NCBI GenBank assembly: GCA_027475525.1
Contig: JAMWFC010000116.1
Span: 2,789,826-2,853,825 of the forward strand
Direction of reading: 5' to 3'
Length of the DNA: 64,000 bases
Origin: Macrolepiota albuminosa
Lineage: Eukaryota; Basidiomycota; Agaricomycetes; Agaricales; Agaricaceae
In this document: positions 1 through 11,954 of the stretch, one piece after another
Numbering within the stretch: position 1 is the first letter of the stretch
Layout of the letters: every line of letters starts with the position of its first letter
Translations under genes and position numbers: made by a program
Notes under the pieces: model-generated
Told to the model about the DNA's origin: nothing
The model's input: the letters and a program-made list of their open reading frames with translations, nothing else
The model's database searches: none

Positions 1-1458
1 TTTGATAATCGGGTGATTCCTGTGGCATTGTCATAACAGATCAATCAATTATGCCTTCTATACGCACACTACAAAGTTAAGCGCTCTTGAGAGGCCACGT
101 CTGTAAGCTATGAGTATCAGCAGTTTTTTTAAAGAGAAATGATCAGCACTCCTTACCGTCGCTGTTCCAAGAATTGCTCATCCGCTGTTGCGACATTTGG
201 GTGCATAGAAGAGACTACAAGTGGTATAAACTTACCTCCAACTCTTTTGGGGGGTAACGCTGGGATCAAACGGAAGGGATATCGTCGCAATAGGACGTCC
301 CATAGGTAAACGAACTCCGAGTACCGTCGTTGCACGGAAGGGGTACCACGCTTCTGTTTGTATGAGCAAAAAAGTACTTACAGAGATATGTCGGAAAAAC
401 GAACTTCGGTCACAACTTCATACACCATGTACCGATTCAGAATAAACCCCTGTGGGCCAAGTAGATTCACTCTAATCACCTCTTGCTTCTTCCACCACTC
501 GTTTGGCAACCCAGAACCGGCCAAGTTTGATGGAGCACCATTTGTCAAGCCGCCACCTCTTGCTTCTTCCACCACTCGTTTGGCAACCCAGAACCGGCCA
601 AGTTTGATGGAGCACCATTTGTCAAGCCGCTCTGTGCTATCGAATCCGCTTGAACCACCAGGCGGGCCAAATCGAGAATTGGCATTCCACGGGTCATCGG
701 ACGCGTAGGCGGGCGTGGGTGCAAGGACTGTACTCGCAGTCTCGCGTCGGTAAGTAGGGGTCGATGAGAAGGCTGACGTGGTGTGCTGGTATCTGGAGAG
801 GTCAAGTGTTGGCTCGGGTAAGGTATTTTGTGACGATAAAGCCGCGACTTGTTCGATGCTGACGTCTAAGAAGTATGGTTCAATCGGCGAACGGAAGGCG
901 GGTTTTATAACTCACCTTTCCCTGCTTGTGCTAGTGCGACGAGGGCCAGTGCAACGAAGAATTCAAGTTTTGACACCCGGGGTTTAGAGCTTACAAGATT
1001 GACAATCTGAAAATGAGATAAACTGAGTAACAATGCGATGTTATTACACTTGATTTGACCTTGTCAATGGTCGCAGCCGGAAGGGACGAAGTACTCAAGA
1101 TACGCGACAAGGAGTTGACTGACGCCTCCCCAAGGTCACTGGGACTTGCAGCTGCGAAAGCAGTGTTGTAGATGGCGGGTACTGTTGCATCAGCTGCATG
1201 CAAGCAAGGTCAGGCGTTGGCTCGAGTTTGACTTGTCAACCCTAGTAGCTTAAAAGACACACCAATCACTGAGCTGAATACGGAGGACGTATTCTGGGAA
1301 ATGGGAGTGGGAGCAGGACTCGGGGCAGCACTCCAAGGATCCAATCCATCGTCGTATACCGAGTTCGCCAATGGATTCTCATCTACAAAACTACCACCGA
1401 AACCAACAGCTGAAGATGTGCCCGCGTATCGCTGTGCAGGTCTAGGAGAGTTGAACAT
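1..1458 (-). CDS. MVP1: Sorting nexin MVP1-like (3' end beyond window)
   Basis: Encodes a PX-domain sorting nexin of the Mvp1/SNX8 type, which binds PI3P on endosomes and works in endosome-to-Golgi or vacuolar sorting. The chosen start, ATG at 1458, opens MFNSPRPAQRYAG and is followed by the family-typical FVDENPLANSVYDDGLDPW. The next exon (about 1060-1190) carries ATVPAIYNTAFAAASP. The PX domain begins about 575 and continues in the exon at 153-335, with RRYSEFVYLWDVL and IPALPPKRVGG, which contain the lipid-binding Arg/Tyr region. A tandem 77-base repeat (477-630) sits inside the PX exon and breaks the frame; removing one copy restores it. The BAR-like C-terminal part lies beyond position 1. 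Identification rests on motif recognition and is strong for a PX sorting nexin, good for MVP1. Confidence 0.82.
477..630. repeat. 77-base tandem repeat 1 (477-553, 554-630)
   Basis: Two identical 77-base units back to back within the MVP1 PX exon; shifts the frame. Probable assembly artefact. Confidence 0.97.
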
Positions 1459-1703
1459 TGTAGAAGGAAGAGTCGTCGTCTCGGCCAATACCCAACGATC
1501 CCAGGCTTCTGACCGAAGGCGGCAAGCAAGGTGTTTGTTGATCGGCTCGTCGAAGCCATTATCATTACTTATTCCTCCGTTATCACAATGGGAAAGTCTT
1601 GTCAGTAAGTATTAGAAATTTGTACAACCCTGGCCCCACTAAGTACAACTACCCTACGCTATGATTTTCAAAAATAACTTCTGTACAGCCACAACTAGTA
1701 CGT

Positions 1704-4700
1704 CTAGACAGTTTCCGCGGTCTTTTTGGCTGCAAAATGCAGCGTCCAGGTAGAAAGTAATCGCTTGCTATTGACTGTATCACCGTCCAACCTGACACAC
1801 TCAGAGTTAGTAGTGAGGAAAACCAACAATTCTGAGTACATACCCAGGCGTTCCATAAGTGAGCGGCGCTATGAATAAGAACATGCAGAACATGAACAGG
1901 CTAAAGATCGCCACGATGATAGGTCCTTTTATACCAATGTTGGAATGTTCGGATGGACGTCGGCGTGTGAAAGGCCCAACGATGGATATAGGATAATTAA
2001 CGGTTTCACTCAGAACAAAATTGAGTACCGCGCCTGCGATGAGAGCAGAAGCCAGATGGGAGGGGAGATAGTGGTGGATGAACAATTGGCGGTTCATGAG
2101 GAAGAAGGGAACGTAATGAGAGCAGAAGCCAGATGGGAGGGGAGATAGTGGTGGATGAACAATTGGCGGTTCATGAGGAAGAAGGGAACGTAATGACTCC
2201 CCAAACAATGAAGAAGAAACCAGCGTTATTCCAAAGACGGTTACGGGCAGCTATAAAAAGAGGTCAAACGTATGAAACAACATCAAATGCAGAGTGTCTC
2301 ACGATCCGGAATTGGGTCGAGCCCTCTGCGCCTCGCCAGGAGGTCCGCACCAAGCACGCCAATATAGATCGACAACGCAACTACACAAGTCCACCAGCCA
2401 ACGAGGTTACCAATAAGGTAAATTTGTTTCGAAGTTTCGCTCTGAGTCCAGAAACTGATACCGCTAAGGAGGAAAGGCCAGTTTATCGGACCGCTCGCGT
2501 ATGGATGTGAAGCAGTCAATCCTGCGTTGTGCTGCAACATCAAAAGCTGAAGTTCGGCAAATTTCTTCCGCTCGCGTATGGATGTGAAGCAGTCAATCCT
2601 GCGTTGTGCTGCAACATCAAAAGCTGAAGTTCGGCAAATTTCTTAAAAAGTTCATGCTCTTAGGCTCCTTGCTGGGAACTTTCCGTCACGGTCAGTAGGA
2701 TCCTCTCCATCTATAACGACATCTCTTAGTCAGGAAAACAAAAAACAAAAAACACTCCATACTCTCGTCAGCGATGATGCTGTCAACAAACCAAGTTGCA
2801 GTCTTTTCAGCGGGATTTTTGTTGCCGTTAATTTCTAGTTGATTGAAGGCCCAATCTGGAAGCTGCTGGTTGTGCGTCCACATCGAAACTCTCGTAGGAA
2901 CATGAATAAGTCTGAAGTAGCCTGATTTGCTCTTCCATGCCTGCCCCTCATGTCCTTCAAGAAGTACCACTTGGAACAGAGTATCATTGTGTCTGGAATG
3001 ATCATCTTTGGGCCACGTGGTAAACTCCTGATTTGTTGGCATGAGAGGTGATGCGACATCATGAGTCAAGAGATGACTGCGAGTGTTGACGTGTAAGAGC
3101 TGGACGACATCGTTGTGACGAACAATGCGACCACGCCCTGAGTCAAGAGATGACTGCGAGTGTTGACGTGTAAGAGCTGGACGACATCGTTGTGACGAAC
3201 AATGCGACCACGCCCGGTCCTCTGGGAGAGCTTTTGTTGGTATGATTTGCCAGTGGTTGTTTGTATCGTTGTGACCATAACCTGTGACTTGTTGACCTGT
3301 GGGAGAGCTTTTGTTGGTATGATTTGCCAGTGGTTGTTTGTATCGTTGTGACCATAACCTGTGACTTGTTGACCTGTGTACAATTGCAAAATAAGCTAAA
3401 GTGAAAAGCGGTTGGAATTAAATGGGTCAACCTTGGCTGCTGACGCGTCCGTCCTCGTATGTCAAAGGGTATCTCTCAATATGTGAGTGTAGGAAGACCT
3501 TCGATTCCTTATGTTTAAATGTGACAGTATCATAAAATCGGATTTCTAGATAAGAAACGAAAATCAGCGAATCCAGTCAAGTTCTGGGATTCGATTCCTC
3601 ACCTTGGCTACTGAGCAACATCTCGTTGCCCAAAAGAGTCTCCTGAAATGCAGGGCTCATAAAGGTATCACCGGGTCCAGAATATGTAAGAACAAAGAAG
3701 TGGATATAGAAGAAGGACAGGTAGACGATGAAGGGGACAACAATGAGTCCAAAGGCGCGTGCCCAGAAATGTCTCCAGAAGTAATCCTGCAGAAAGATTA
3801 ATGATGTGAAATGGCAAGATGATAATGACTGACAATCGAAGGATTCTTTCTAATGTCGAGGATACCCCAAAGGTCGATCAAAACAGCAATACCAATCGTT
3901 ATAACCGTCAAGATGCCATTTACTTTGGAACCCCATGTACACGCCATGAAAACTCCGGTGGTAATAAGCCATGTCCACCAATCCGTTGAGAACTCACTAA
4001 AGCATGATGAGATCAGAACCAGCACAACACACGGTCAACCCACTTGTAACGGAGTTTGCGGAATGAGAACTCACTAAAGCATGATGAGATCAGAACCAGC
4101 ACAACACACGGTCAACCCACTTGTAACGGAGTTTGCGGAAGCGGATGTACGCATAGATAGTAAGGGACATGAAAAAATCAAAGCCGCATCCAAAAGAATG
4201 AGACGAGACTGAGTGATGTGTGCGTTATCTGAAACAATAAGATTACATCTTGCTCTCGAGATAGAATGAATAGCACATACCAAAGAGGACAATGGCTGCG
4301 GAGAAGGCTGCAATGATCGTGGAATAGCCACTCTCTTTCATGATCGCATAGATAACAGGTATAGTGAGACTGCCGAGGATAGCAGGAAGAGCTCGCAAGC
4401 CAACGTAGGGTACGTGGTTGGCTGTGTAACTGTCGCCGATTGTTTCGAACTGAAAGTTTCCATCAAACCCAACGAACCAGCCAGCTAGGCCGAAAAGCAT
4501 TTTGGCAAATGGTGGATGTACGTCGAAGTAGTACTCTCGTCGAAGGTAATGCGAAGCAAATTTGCCAAAGTGTACTTCATCAAAGCTGACGATCGTTGAG
4601 CAAGTTACTTGACTCCAAGACGCGATTTACTCACACAACCTCATCAGGAGCATTTATCTTATAGAATCGCAACGCAAATGATAGAGCCGTGAGTATGGAC

Positions 4701-4918
4701 ACTATGATGATGCTTGCTTTGGGGGTCTCTAGAAGTTCTTCGGTTGGGTCACGATTTCTCTGTTCACAAACGTGAGTGACAGTGGCGCCGCGAACGTTCT
4801 TGAAGCCTACCGAGTCATGGTGCACATCACTAACATGCTCGTCATCTTGAACAGTGTCAGGCGTGGGTTCATGTGATAGGTTAACTTGTCTTCGGCGCAA
4901 ATTGGAGGGACCCGCCAT
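1704..4918 (-). CDS. PMT4: Protein O-mannosyltransferase PMT4
   Basis: ER membrane enzyme (GT39) that transfers mannose from dolichyl-phosphate mannose to Ser/Thr of secretory proteins. The start ATG at 4918 gives MAGPSNLRRRQVNLS. After an intron near 4640 the first lumenal loop reads VVFDEVHFGKFASHYLRREY, with the catalytic Asp-Glu pair. Many membrane segments follow. The MIR domain contains DVASPLMPTNQEFTTW and EGHEGQAWKSKSGYFRLIHV, which favour the Pmt4 subfamily. The C-terminal membrane block includes SIVGPF and PLTYGTPG. A last intron (about 1770-1846) leads to a final exon encoding RLLSTWTLHFAAKK, ending at TAG 1704; reading through that intron would give a false end at 1807. Five 77-base tandem repeats lie inside the CDS and one overlaps the start, so the frame appears shattered; each is restored by deleting one copy. 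Confidence 0.88.
2039..2192. repeat. 77-base tandem repeat 2 (2039-2115, 2116-2192)
   Basis: Period 77; identity runs 4 bases further, to 2196. In a PMT4 exon. Confidence 0.97.
2491..2644. repeat. 77-base tandem repeat 3 (2491-2567, 2568-2644)
   Basis: Exact 77-base units in PMT4. Confidence 0.97.
3062..3215. repeat. 77-base tandem repeat 4 (3062-3138, 3139-3215)
   Basis: Exact 77-base units in the PMT4 MIR region. Confidence 0.97.
3223..3376. repeat. 77-base tandem repeat 5 (3223-3299, 3300-3376)
   Basis: Period 77; starts only 8 bases after repeat 4 ends. In PMT4. Confidence 0.97.
3987..4140. repeat. 77-base tandem repeat 6 (3987-4063, 4064-4140)
   Basis: Exact 77-base units in PMT4. 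Confidence 0.97.
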
Positions 4919-5021
4919 GGGGCAAAAGTGTGTCAAGGATTTGTTTCATGTGATAGGTTAACTTGTCTTCGGCGCAAATTGGAGGGACCCGCCATGGGGC
5001 AAAAGTGTGTCAAGGATTTGT
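4868..5021. repeat. 77-base tandem repeat 7 (4868-4944, 4945-5021)
   Basis: Period 77; duplicates the PMT4 start codon region. Confidence 0.97.
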
Positions 5022-5315
5022 TTTGACCAAAGACGCGTTAGGGTTGAATGCCACGAAACACCAACGGCTTTACGTAATCACTGATGAGCGCGTGCCCTCG
5101 CAACCATGCACTCTTTACACCATTGATATATGGCCAACTTGCATTTTCAGCCAAACTTTCATGGACAATACCCGAGTCGGAGAGGAAGGCGATTCAGCCA
5201 TCCCTGTCAGAATGACTGTATCTATTCGAGACAAGCGCATGCCATTTCTGGAATTTCAAAGGATGGAAACTAGATCCAGAGATACATAGAAACATTCGTA
5301 TGTACGAATACAAGC

Positions 5316-6334
5316 TTAATATGGTTTGAACCGTCGAGATGCCTTGAGCGCTTCTACTCTTGCCTTGTCTTCCTCCCACCTCTTCTTCAAATTCATAAGT
5401 TCTTCAAAAAAGAAAAAAAAAGTTATACAAGCCAAAGATTGAGGGAGAAACAAAACATACCGCTGCGCTGTTTCTCCGCCTTCTGAAACGCGTAAAAATC
5501 CTTCTTCTCCTTGACTTCCTTCTTCGCATTCCGATTCCGCTTGGACGTCTGCCCGCTCCTCTGGAAATGCTTACTCGCAACGCCCACGCCTCCTCCCAAA
5601 GTCTTCCCAAACGCCCCACCCCTCGTCACAAGCGTGAACCCATCATCATCGACAATCGCCTCGCCTTTACGATACTTTGATTTCTGCTTCGACTTTTGCA
5701 AGGCATGCTCGAACACCAATATCGACGAGTCCGCGTGGTCCTTGACAGCGCCAAGCGGCGGGCGGAGCGAGTCATATAGAGAAGCATAATGAGCGAGGCC
5801 AGAAGGTTCCTCTGATATCGCAGGCCACGGACGGGGTTTTGTCGCAGAAGAGAGCGCCCGTTGTAGAGAAGACGAGTCCAAAAAGACTAGATGAGCAGAA
5901 CGACCAGCAGGTCGCAATGTCCGCAGGGGTTTTGTCGGCAGTGGAACGACCTTGGGAGTATCGTCTTTAGCAACTTTTCGACGTTTTCGAGGTTCGGTTG
6001 CGACATCGGTCTCAGGACCTCGTTCCTCCCTCTCCTCTTCCTCTTCCTCCTCCTCCTCGCTATCGCTATCGCTGTCCTCTAGATGAGGTTCCACAGCATC
6101 CACATCAAATACCACTCTTTCTATTGTGCCAGACTGTTTGAATAGCTGCGATAACTCGCGTTCAGTCGCGTCTGGTGGTATGTTGGACAGAAACAACGTC
6201 CTGCCCTCTGGCAAAGATTTTTGAGACGCCTTTTTTGATCCCACATGAGAACGTGCATATATATAGTGCGTTGAAGACTCCGAATAAGTAACCGGGACGA
6301 TAGTGAAACCGTTGAGGGACGTTGGTAGAGCCAT
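5316..6334 (-). CDS. RRP7: Ribosomal RNA processing protein Rrp7
   Basis: Nucleolar factor for early 40S subunit assembly and 18S rRNA processing (UTP-C associated in yeast). The start is ATG 6334 (MALPTSLNGFTIVPV). An RRM-like fold spans about residues 45-150, with GRTLFLSNIPPDATERELSQ and an acidic insert (about 90-105) before RSAHLVFLDSSSLQRAL. The C-terminal RRP7 signature has DDDGFTLVTRGG and KKDFYAFQKAEKQR. An intron of about 55 bases (GTATGT...AG, about 5405-5460) precedes the last exon, which encodes ELMNLKKRWEEDKARVEALK and ends RRFKPY, exactly the family's conserved tail. The 5' end overlaps a 77-base tandem repeat (6266-6419), so a second copy of the start region lies just upstream. 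Confidence 0.9.
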
Positions 6335-6419
6335 CAGGGTATGTGCGTTGAAGACTCCGAATAAGTAACCGGGACGATAGTGAAACCGTTGAGGGACGTT
6401 GGTAGAGCCATCAGGGTAT
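6266..6419. repeat. 77-base tandem repeat 8 (6266-6342, 6343-6419)
   Basis: Duplicates the RRP7 start codon region. Confidence 0.97.
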
Positions 6420-6782
6420 CACTTGAAGAAACTTTAAAAGTATATTTTGATGTTTGCGTCATTTTGCAGTCCTTGCCAAATATTACTATGGTCGTGGAAA
6501 TTATAGACAAGGCATTAATATTCTTATAATAAGTATCGATATCAGCAAAAGTACGTCAATATGTATCTGCGTGCACAGGCTGCATATTCATGTTACAACA
6601 TCGTCCAAAAATTAATGGTAAAGAGGAGATGTGATTACCAAAAAAAAAGCCACACTAAAAATATGGGGGTGGGGTGGGGAATCAACCAGAGTCGGCACAA
6701 CAAGATGATACAGATACGTTAGGGAGGAGCACCAAGATATATATAAAGAGTAAACAGGGCAAGAAAAGAAGGGAATCTGATT
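6420..6782. other. Intergenic region, RRP7 promoter and 3' flank of scaffold gene
   Basis: AT-rich, with a purine run near 6640 and a short G-rich stretch at 6664-6680. I see no gene here; a 76-codon plus-strand ORF at 6674 has no recognisable features. Confidence 0.5.
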
Positions 6783-9700
6783 TTAGTCGCGGGCAACCCA
6801 GTCAGTACTGCGTGAGACCAGCTCAATCGAATTATCCGTCGTCCAAAATAAGCGTTCAGTTGCACTGCGCCCACTCCACGCCTTTTGATCACGCAAAATC
6901 ATAGCCTGGAACCACACACAGCCTGATCAGCACCCAGAAAAAAAAAAGACGGACAATACAAATACATGATATACCTACCTGCTGTGCACCAAAATTACGC
7001 TGATCATGAGCAAAGAGCTCGACATTATCCTCCAAAGCTTCCGAAAGTAATTGCAAATCATGAAGAATGGCCTGCATCGCCCGAACAGCGGCAAGTGTCA
7101 ACATCTCCCTGCGATTGCGGACGGAGCTTCCGTTACTATTAGGATTAGGCGGCGGCAGCGACCGTGATATCGTTTGAAGTACAGTCTGCAGAATTCGCTT
7201 CGTCTCCCCCATGATCTTTTGCGCTTGCGGGAAGTTCCGTCTCGAGACCAGCACCAGTGAGCGTGTGATCATATCAGAAGCAAGAAGCTCCATCCGCCGC
7301 CGGACAATGACGGGATCAGATATGGCTGAAGGTGGTCTCGAGCCGTTTGACATCGGCAGGAGCGTGACGGTAAGGAGTACTGGATGGGCGAGACGAGTGA
7401 CGTTTTTAGCAGCGGCAGGATCGAAAAAGGCACCATCCACTTCAATGACTGGCACCTCGTCAATCATGCGATCCATCATTCCATCTGCAAAGTCGTTGTC
7501 CTCTATAGATAGCGAGACCAGGCCCATGCTCTGCACGAAATGGTCCGTGGCATTCATCGCACGCGCGTTGGCTGGTCCGCGGCTTTGAGTCACCTTTTGG
7601 GCGTCGGTATTGTCGAGCTCCATTTCAATGAGCATTTCTTTACGTTCGCCGTACCGCAGCTCCCCGACATCGATATCGACGTTCTGTCCGTCTGACGCAA
7701 GGATCGACGATGGACCGCCAGAGACCTTGCGGATCTTGAAGCGATGCCCGTCAACCACCTTGATATGCATCTTCATGTTAAGAAGCCCAATTGACATCAT
7801 TCCACCGACACAACCGGCCACACAGTCACGTAGATCATACCAGTCTTGGACAAAGGTGTATGTTCCACTTGTATGGTTCGACATGAGCCACAATGAGGCG
7901 GGATCATGTGAGCGACCGTAGCCGAACGAGTGTATCGGCACGTTGGCAGCCTCGGCGCGGGCAAGAACGAGATCCATCTGGGCTCGGCGAGTGCTGTCGG
8001 AGGCATCACTGACAAGAATCATGCCCGATATAGGGTTGCGAGCTTTCCGTTGTAGAACAACATCAAGACCTGAAATGGAATAGACAAGTCAAGTCTGCGA
8101 GAGTTTACAATAGGCCCGAACTGACCGTGGTTAACTGCAGTGACGACATCAGTTTTTTCTTCCTTGGAACCCCGAACGAGGAACTCGTCGAGTTGCTCAT
8201 CCATCTTAGCTCCGGTCTCGTCAATGAACTTTTCAAGTCGTGCTCGGCTCTGAGCTTTTCCCGGACTCAAAAACGGCGTCTTTCTAACTCTGCCTGAAGG
8301 GCCAACTTCGAATGTTACCAAACTAAGCCGGTCCTTGTTAGCCATGGATGCAAGAATAAAGTCAAAGGTGGCGCGAATGACACGAATCTTCAATTGAGCA
8401 GTGCTGGGGACAGAAGAAGGTGGGGGGATAGAAATAACAAGAATAAGATCCAAAGGCGGGTGTGGGAGAGGGGTCAAGGAATTAGACGGTCCAGAGGACG
8501 TGTGAGGCGTGACAAGAGATGCCGGAGAGTCGTAAGGGCTGAGTTGATCGTCTTCAGCGAGGGTTGTAAGTTTGTTGTTGTTCATCTGATGCCGTTGAGG
8601 CGTTGAGCCATGTGAAGTGGAAGAGGAGAGGGTAGACCGAGATGAGCCATTCAAAAGGCTGTCGGTCGTACTAACCGAAGTTTGGGTGCTGCCTCCACTC
8701 AATACCCTCATGGCCTTCTGACTTCCACCAAACTCCTCCATATCGGGTACTCTCAAACTTGATTGGGGACGGGCAGTACCATTCTGTTGCTGGAACATGT
8801 TGACGAGGGCTTCAATGTTTTTCTTCCAGGCATCCATGGACGGGCGGTCCCTGAAAATGAGTATGAAGGACGCAAGCTCGTCTTCCATATCAATCGTGAG
8901 ACTCATCTCTCCTGCAGCGGAACTTGCAGTAACATGCTTGATGTGGCGAACATATATGCGTCCTTTTAACCGCAAGACGCCCTTTGACTGGCTCGAGTTG
9001 GACGACAAGGAGCCCGGATCTGTAAAACCAGAGGCATTGGAAAGTAGTCGGCCGAGACCGCGTTTTTTCTCCTCGACGACGCAGATGATTGCTTCTCTAA
9101 AGAGGTATACGTAAAATTCGCGAATTGCCGTGTCGCGTCGAACGGACAACAAATCGTACATTTGCAACGGGCCGAGGTCCGATAGAGGATGTCCTTTCCA
9201 GTCGATGATACGATTCCTGAGGTCCTCCGTGATGGCATGGAATGGGGAATCTTCCTCGTTATGGACGTAGTTGTTGGGTATAAAAGAGTCGTGAGTGGTG
9301 GATGAGGATGTATGTGAGTCAGATGCAGTTGGATGATGTTGGTATGAGTTTTGGTCGTATGGGGTGTACGGGGGGGTATTATATGTGTCAGAAGCTGTGG
9401 GGTGATGTTGGTATGGGCTTGGGACACGTTCTTGCTGTGATCGTGAGTGATCGCGGTGTGGACTGGAGTGACCAGAACGAGATTGTTGTCGAGGATGAGT
9501 GGCAGCGCTACGGGGATAGTTGTCATTCAAGACAGGGCCTGGAGTGCTTCCAGCGGCTCGTTTTCCAGGCAGTTCGATGAGGACAATACAAGTTAGAGGC
9601 TGATTCTGGTCGTTGGTCCTCGTGAGAGAGGAAAACTCAGGTCGGACCTGGATTGAGGGTGCAACGATATATGGAGAATGGTCACCATTGGTGGGGCCCA

Positions 9701-10453
9701 ACTTGGCGGAAGCAATTGTCTCCAATGGATCGTCATCATTTGGATTGTATGGAGTATTAGCGACGCGGGCGTCTGTAGGGGCATCACGACCTGGATATAA
9801 AGAAGCAGATTTGCTATTTCCCATGCCTGTAAGAGCGGCAAGTTCTGGACGCGAACAAGGTCAGAGGGGACAAGAAAAGAAACGATAGGACGGACTGTTG
9901 GATTTTCCTCCGTCACCATCGCCGACCTTCATGGGACGCCTACATACACCACAGACGCCGAGGTTGGTTCTCCTCGGGACAGTGGAGCGTGCCTGATTTG
10001 GTGGAGGGCCATAGACAGCGGTAAAGCAGGCCTAAAAGACAACAATGAAGAGAGAAATGGAGAGGGTGGGAGATTGCGCACCTCGTGAAGGGCATGGCCG
10101 CATTCGGGGACGATGTGAGGCTTTTCCCCTGGAAGACGAAAGCTGAAGCTGAGGGGCTCGAGACAGACGGGGCACTCTGCGTCGTCGTCGACGGGGACCC
10201 TGACGGAGACAACGGGGATGGGGTGGGCGGGCATTGAGGAAGAGGTGTGGGTGGAGGAGGACGAGGAATAGGCAGAGCGAAGGGAGGGAGCCCTTGTGTG
10301 CCTGCGGAAGAAAGACTTGAAGGGCGATTTTGGAGGGACAGGGGCGGGACGGGGAGCGAGGAAAGTGGGAGAGAGAGGCAGCTGATGAGAATGATCGGAC
10401 GGGACTGTTGAGTCTCGGTGAGTTCTCGCGACGTTAGTCGACTTTGATCTCAT
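6783..10453 (-). CDS. RING / PH-like / VWA scaffold protein, Ste5/Far1-like
   Basis: Exon 1 starts at ATG 10453 and holds a Ser/Pro-rich leader, then the first half of a RING finger: CPVCLEPLSFSF and PECGHALHE. After a GT-AG intron (about 10030-10081), exon 2 completes it with ACF and CGVCRRPM. The third exon, beginning near 9850, includes MGNSKSASLYPGRD and a PH-like region (about 9240-8790) with FYVYLFREAIICVVEEKKRG and FRDRPSMDAWKKNIEALVN. A von Willebrand A fold follows: DLILVISIPPPSS, then after an intron near 8070-8140 ISGMILVSDASDSTRRAQMD. The last exon ends IELVSRSTDWVARD at TAA 6783. RING-PH-VWA is the architecture of fungal Ste5/Far1 MAPK pathway scaffolds. I infer a role in pheromone or polarity signalling; the family assignment by architecture is good, the exact orthology unproven. 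The promoter is shared with the divergent DOPA dioxygenase gene. Confidence 0.72.
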
Positions 10454-10543
10454 GGTTCTAAAACGAGACGCTTTCAAAGGGCCCACGGTAATCCTCTCTT
10501 GTTGTTCCTTGTTTGCCTCTGCCGCTGCGCGTCCCTGGCGCTC

Positions 10544-11339
10544 ATGGATCCTCTCCCAGACACCCTCAACCCGGACGGCAAGTCCCTGTACAACCCTCCG
10601 ACAGACGTCAAGTCAACTGCCTACGATCACTTCCCCCACCCAATTGACCCCTCCAACAATGGTTTTGACTTTCACAGTGAGCTGTTTCGTCTCTCACCCT
10701 ACCTTGCTCGACCCTGCCGTTCCCAAGTCTACTATATGCACACTGTTCCGAGTGAAATCCAGTTTGCCCGCGAGTTACACCAGCGCATCAGGAGAGAGTT
10801 CCCCGAGGTAAGTCTCTCCTCGTTTTGATGTCGATCACTCACCGCGGCTATCAGCTACGCATATACAAGTTCTGGGAAAGGCCCGTTGGTAGGCAAATGT
10901 CATGTTCTTACCGCAAGTAACTAAGCCATCTTGTCTGCAGGTCCTCACCCCACTGCCATGTTCGAGGTGAACACTTTCACCCCCCATCAGACAGGCGCTT
11001 TCTTTTCTTGGCTCACCGTCCACAGAGGCCCGTGCTCGTACGTCACTTTCTTTTCAATCCTTCAGATGTGCTATCGTGCCGCGCTACTTGAAGCGCATCC
11101 ATCATTACACCCCGTAGAAGCTGATTTGAGCCATGAGAAACATCACTCTTAGAACATGTGCTCTGTTCCTCTATCGTCCTATAAGCTCGTTAGGTACTGA
11201 TGTTGACAATGTCCGCGTGATCAGGGTGCTCATTCATCCCAACACGGACGATCCATACAAGGACCACACAGAACTCATGACCTGGATGGGGAGACCTTGG
11301 CCTTTGTATACCGAAATGTTAAAGAATACGCAGAAATAA
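10544..11339 (+). CDS. DOPA 4,5-dioxygenase family protein
   Basis: Small extradiol ring-cleavage enzyme related to fungal DOPA dioxygenase (DodA), which opens L-DOPA toward betalain/muscaflavin-type products; in many mushrooms the natural substrate is unknown. The start is ATG 10544 (MDPLPDTLNPDG). Splicing four GT-AG introns gives FDFHIYYMHTVPSEIQFARE, then LRIYKFWERPVGPHPTAMFE, VNTFTPHQTGAFFSWLTVHR and, after a ~190-base intron (about 11039-11225), SVLIHPNTDDPYKDHTELMT. The protein ends at 11339 with MLKNTQK. His residues of the DFHIYY, HPTAMFE and LTVHR/LIHP segments fit the usual metal site. It is divergent from the RING/VWA gene with about 90 bases between starts. Confidence 0.85.
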
Positions 11340-11478
11340 CAAATGTATTATTATTGTTACAATCAAACATTGAATATTTCGGTTTTGCCCCAGGAGCAAA
11401 AAAATAGAAAAAGAAAGAAAAAGAGATTTAGAGGAAATTTTATAATTATCTCTGCACTATTTTACAATGTCACATTTT

Positions 11479-11721
11479 CTACCGTTGTCGACACCACGAC
11501 GTCCTGTAAGCTGTAGACACACAAGGTACCTTGCACGGAACAGGACAATCTAAGATATCACCATTGCCTGGACATGTTTCCGAATGACATCTGCAGCATC
11601 TCCTCACTGTAGCGCGCTTGCGATCACCTGTAGGAACCTCGCGACGGCGACGTTTAGGTGGGCGGGAGTCAAAGTCACCAAATTGGGATCGGAAGAGAGA
11701 AGTAGCTGTGGCAGATAACAT
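11479..11721 (-). CDS. Small Cys-rich hypothetical protein
   Basis: An 80-codon open frame with a real ATG (MLSATATSLFRSQFGDF). It has a basic patch (PPKRRRREVP) followed by a cysteine cluster CCRCHSETCPGNGDILDC then PVPCKVPC and a terminal WCRQR. Nine Cys fall in the last 40 residues, suggesting a metal-bound or disulphide-rich fold. There is no signal peptide; the basic patch could be a nuclear signal. I recognise no family. It lies tail-to-tail with the DOPA dioxygenase gene. It could be a chance ORF, or one exon of a longer gene. Confidence 0.35.
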   Translation of the reverse strand: MLSATATSLFRSQFGDFDSRPPKRRRREVPTGDRKRATVRRCCRCHSETCPGNGDILDCPVPCKVPCVSTAYRTSWCRQR

Positions 11722-11954
11722 CCGAGAGTCTGATTTTCAACCAATTTCTCAATACACCTACCAGCCGAACACGTACACAACTTACAAGTCAGTGTTAGTT
11801 GTGGTTACGGACAGTGTTTCAATAGAGTTGAAATATCGATATATATATTGTACACAGAAGATACAAGTGTGAATATCGCCTGCCACGGCATTTGCCGGAA
11901 AACTACTTTCGGCACGGCAAAAAAAAACTTATTGTGGGCTAGCAATGACTAACT

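Noticed and set aside
8966..9526. 186-codon minus-strand His/Thr-rich ORF inside the RING/VWA gene
   Set aside because: Out-of-frame shadow of a Ser/Tyr/His-rich region of the real exon.
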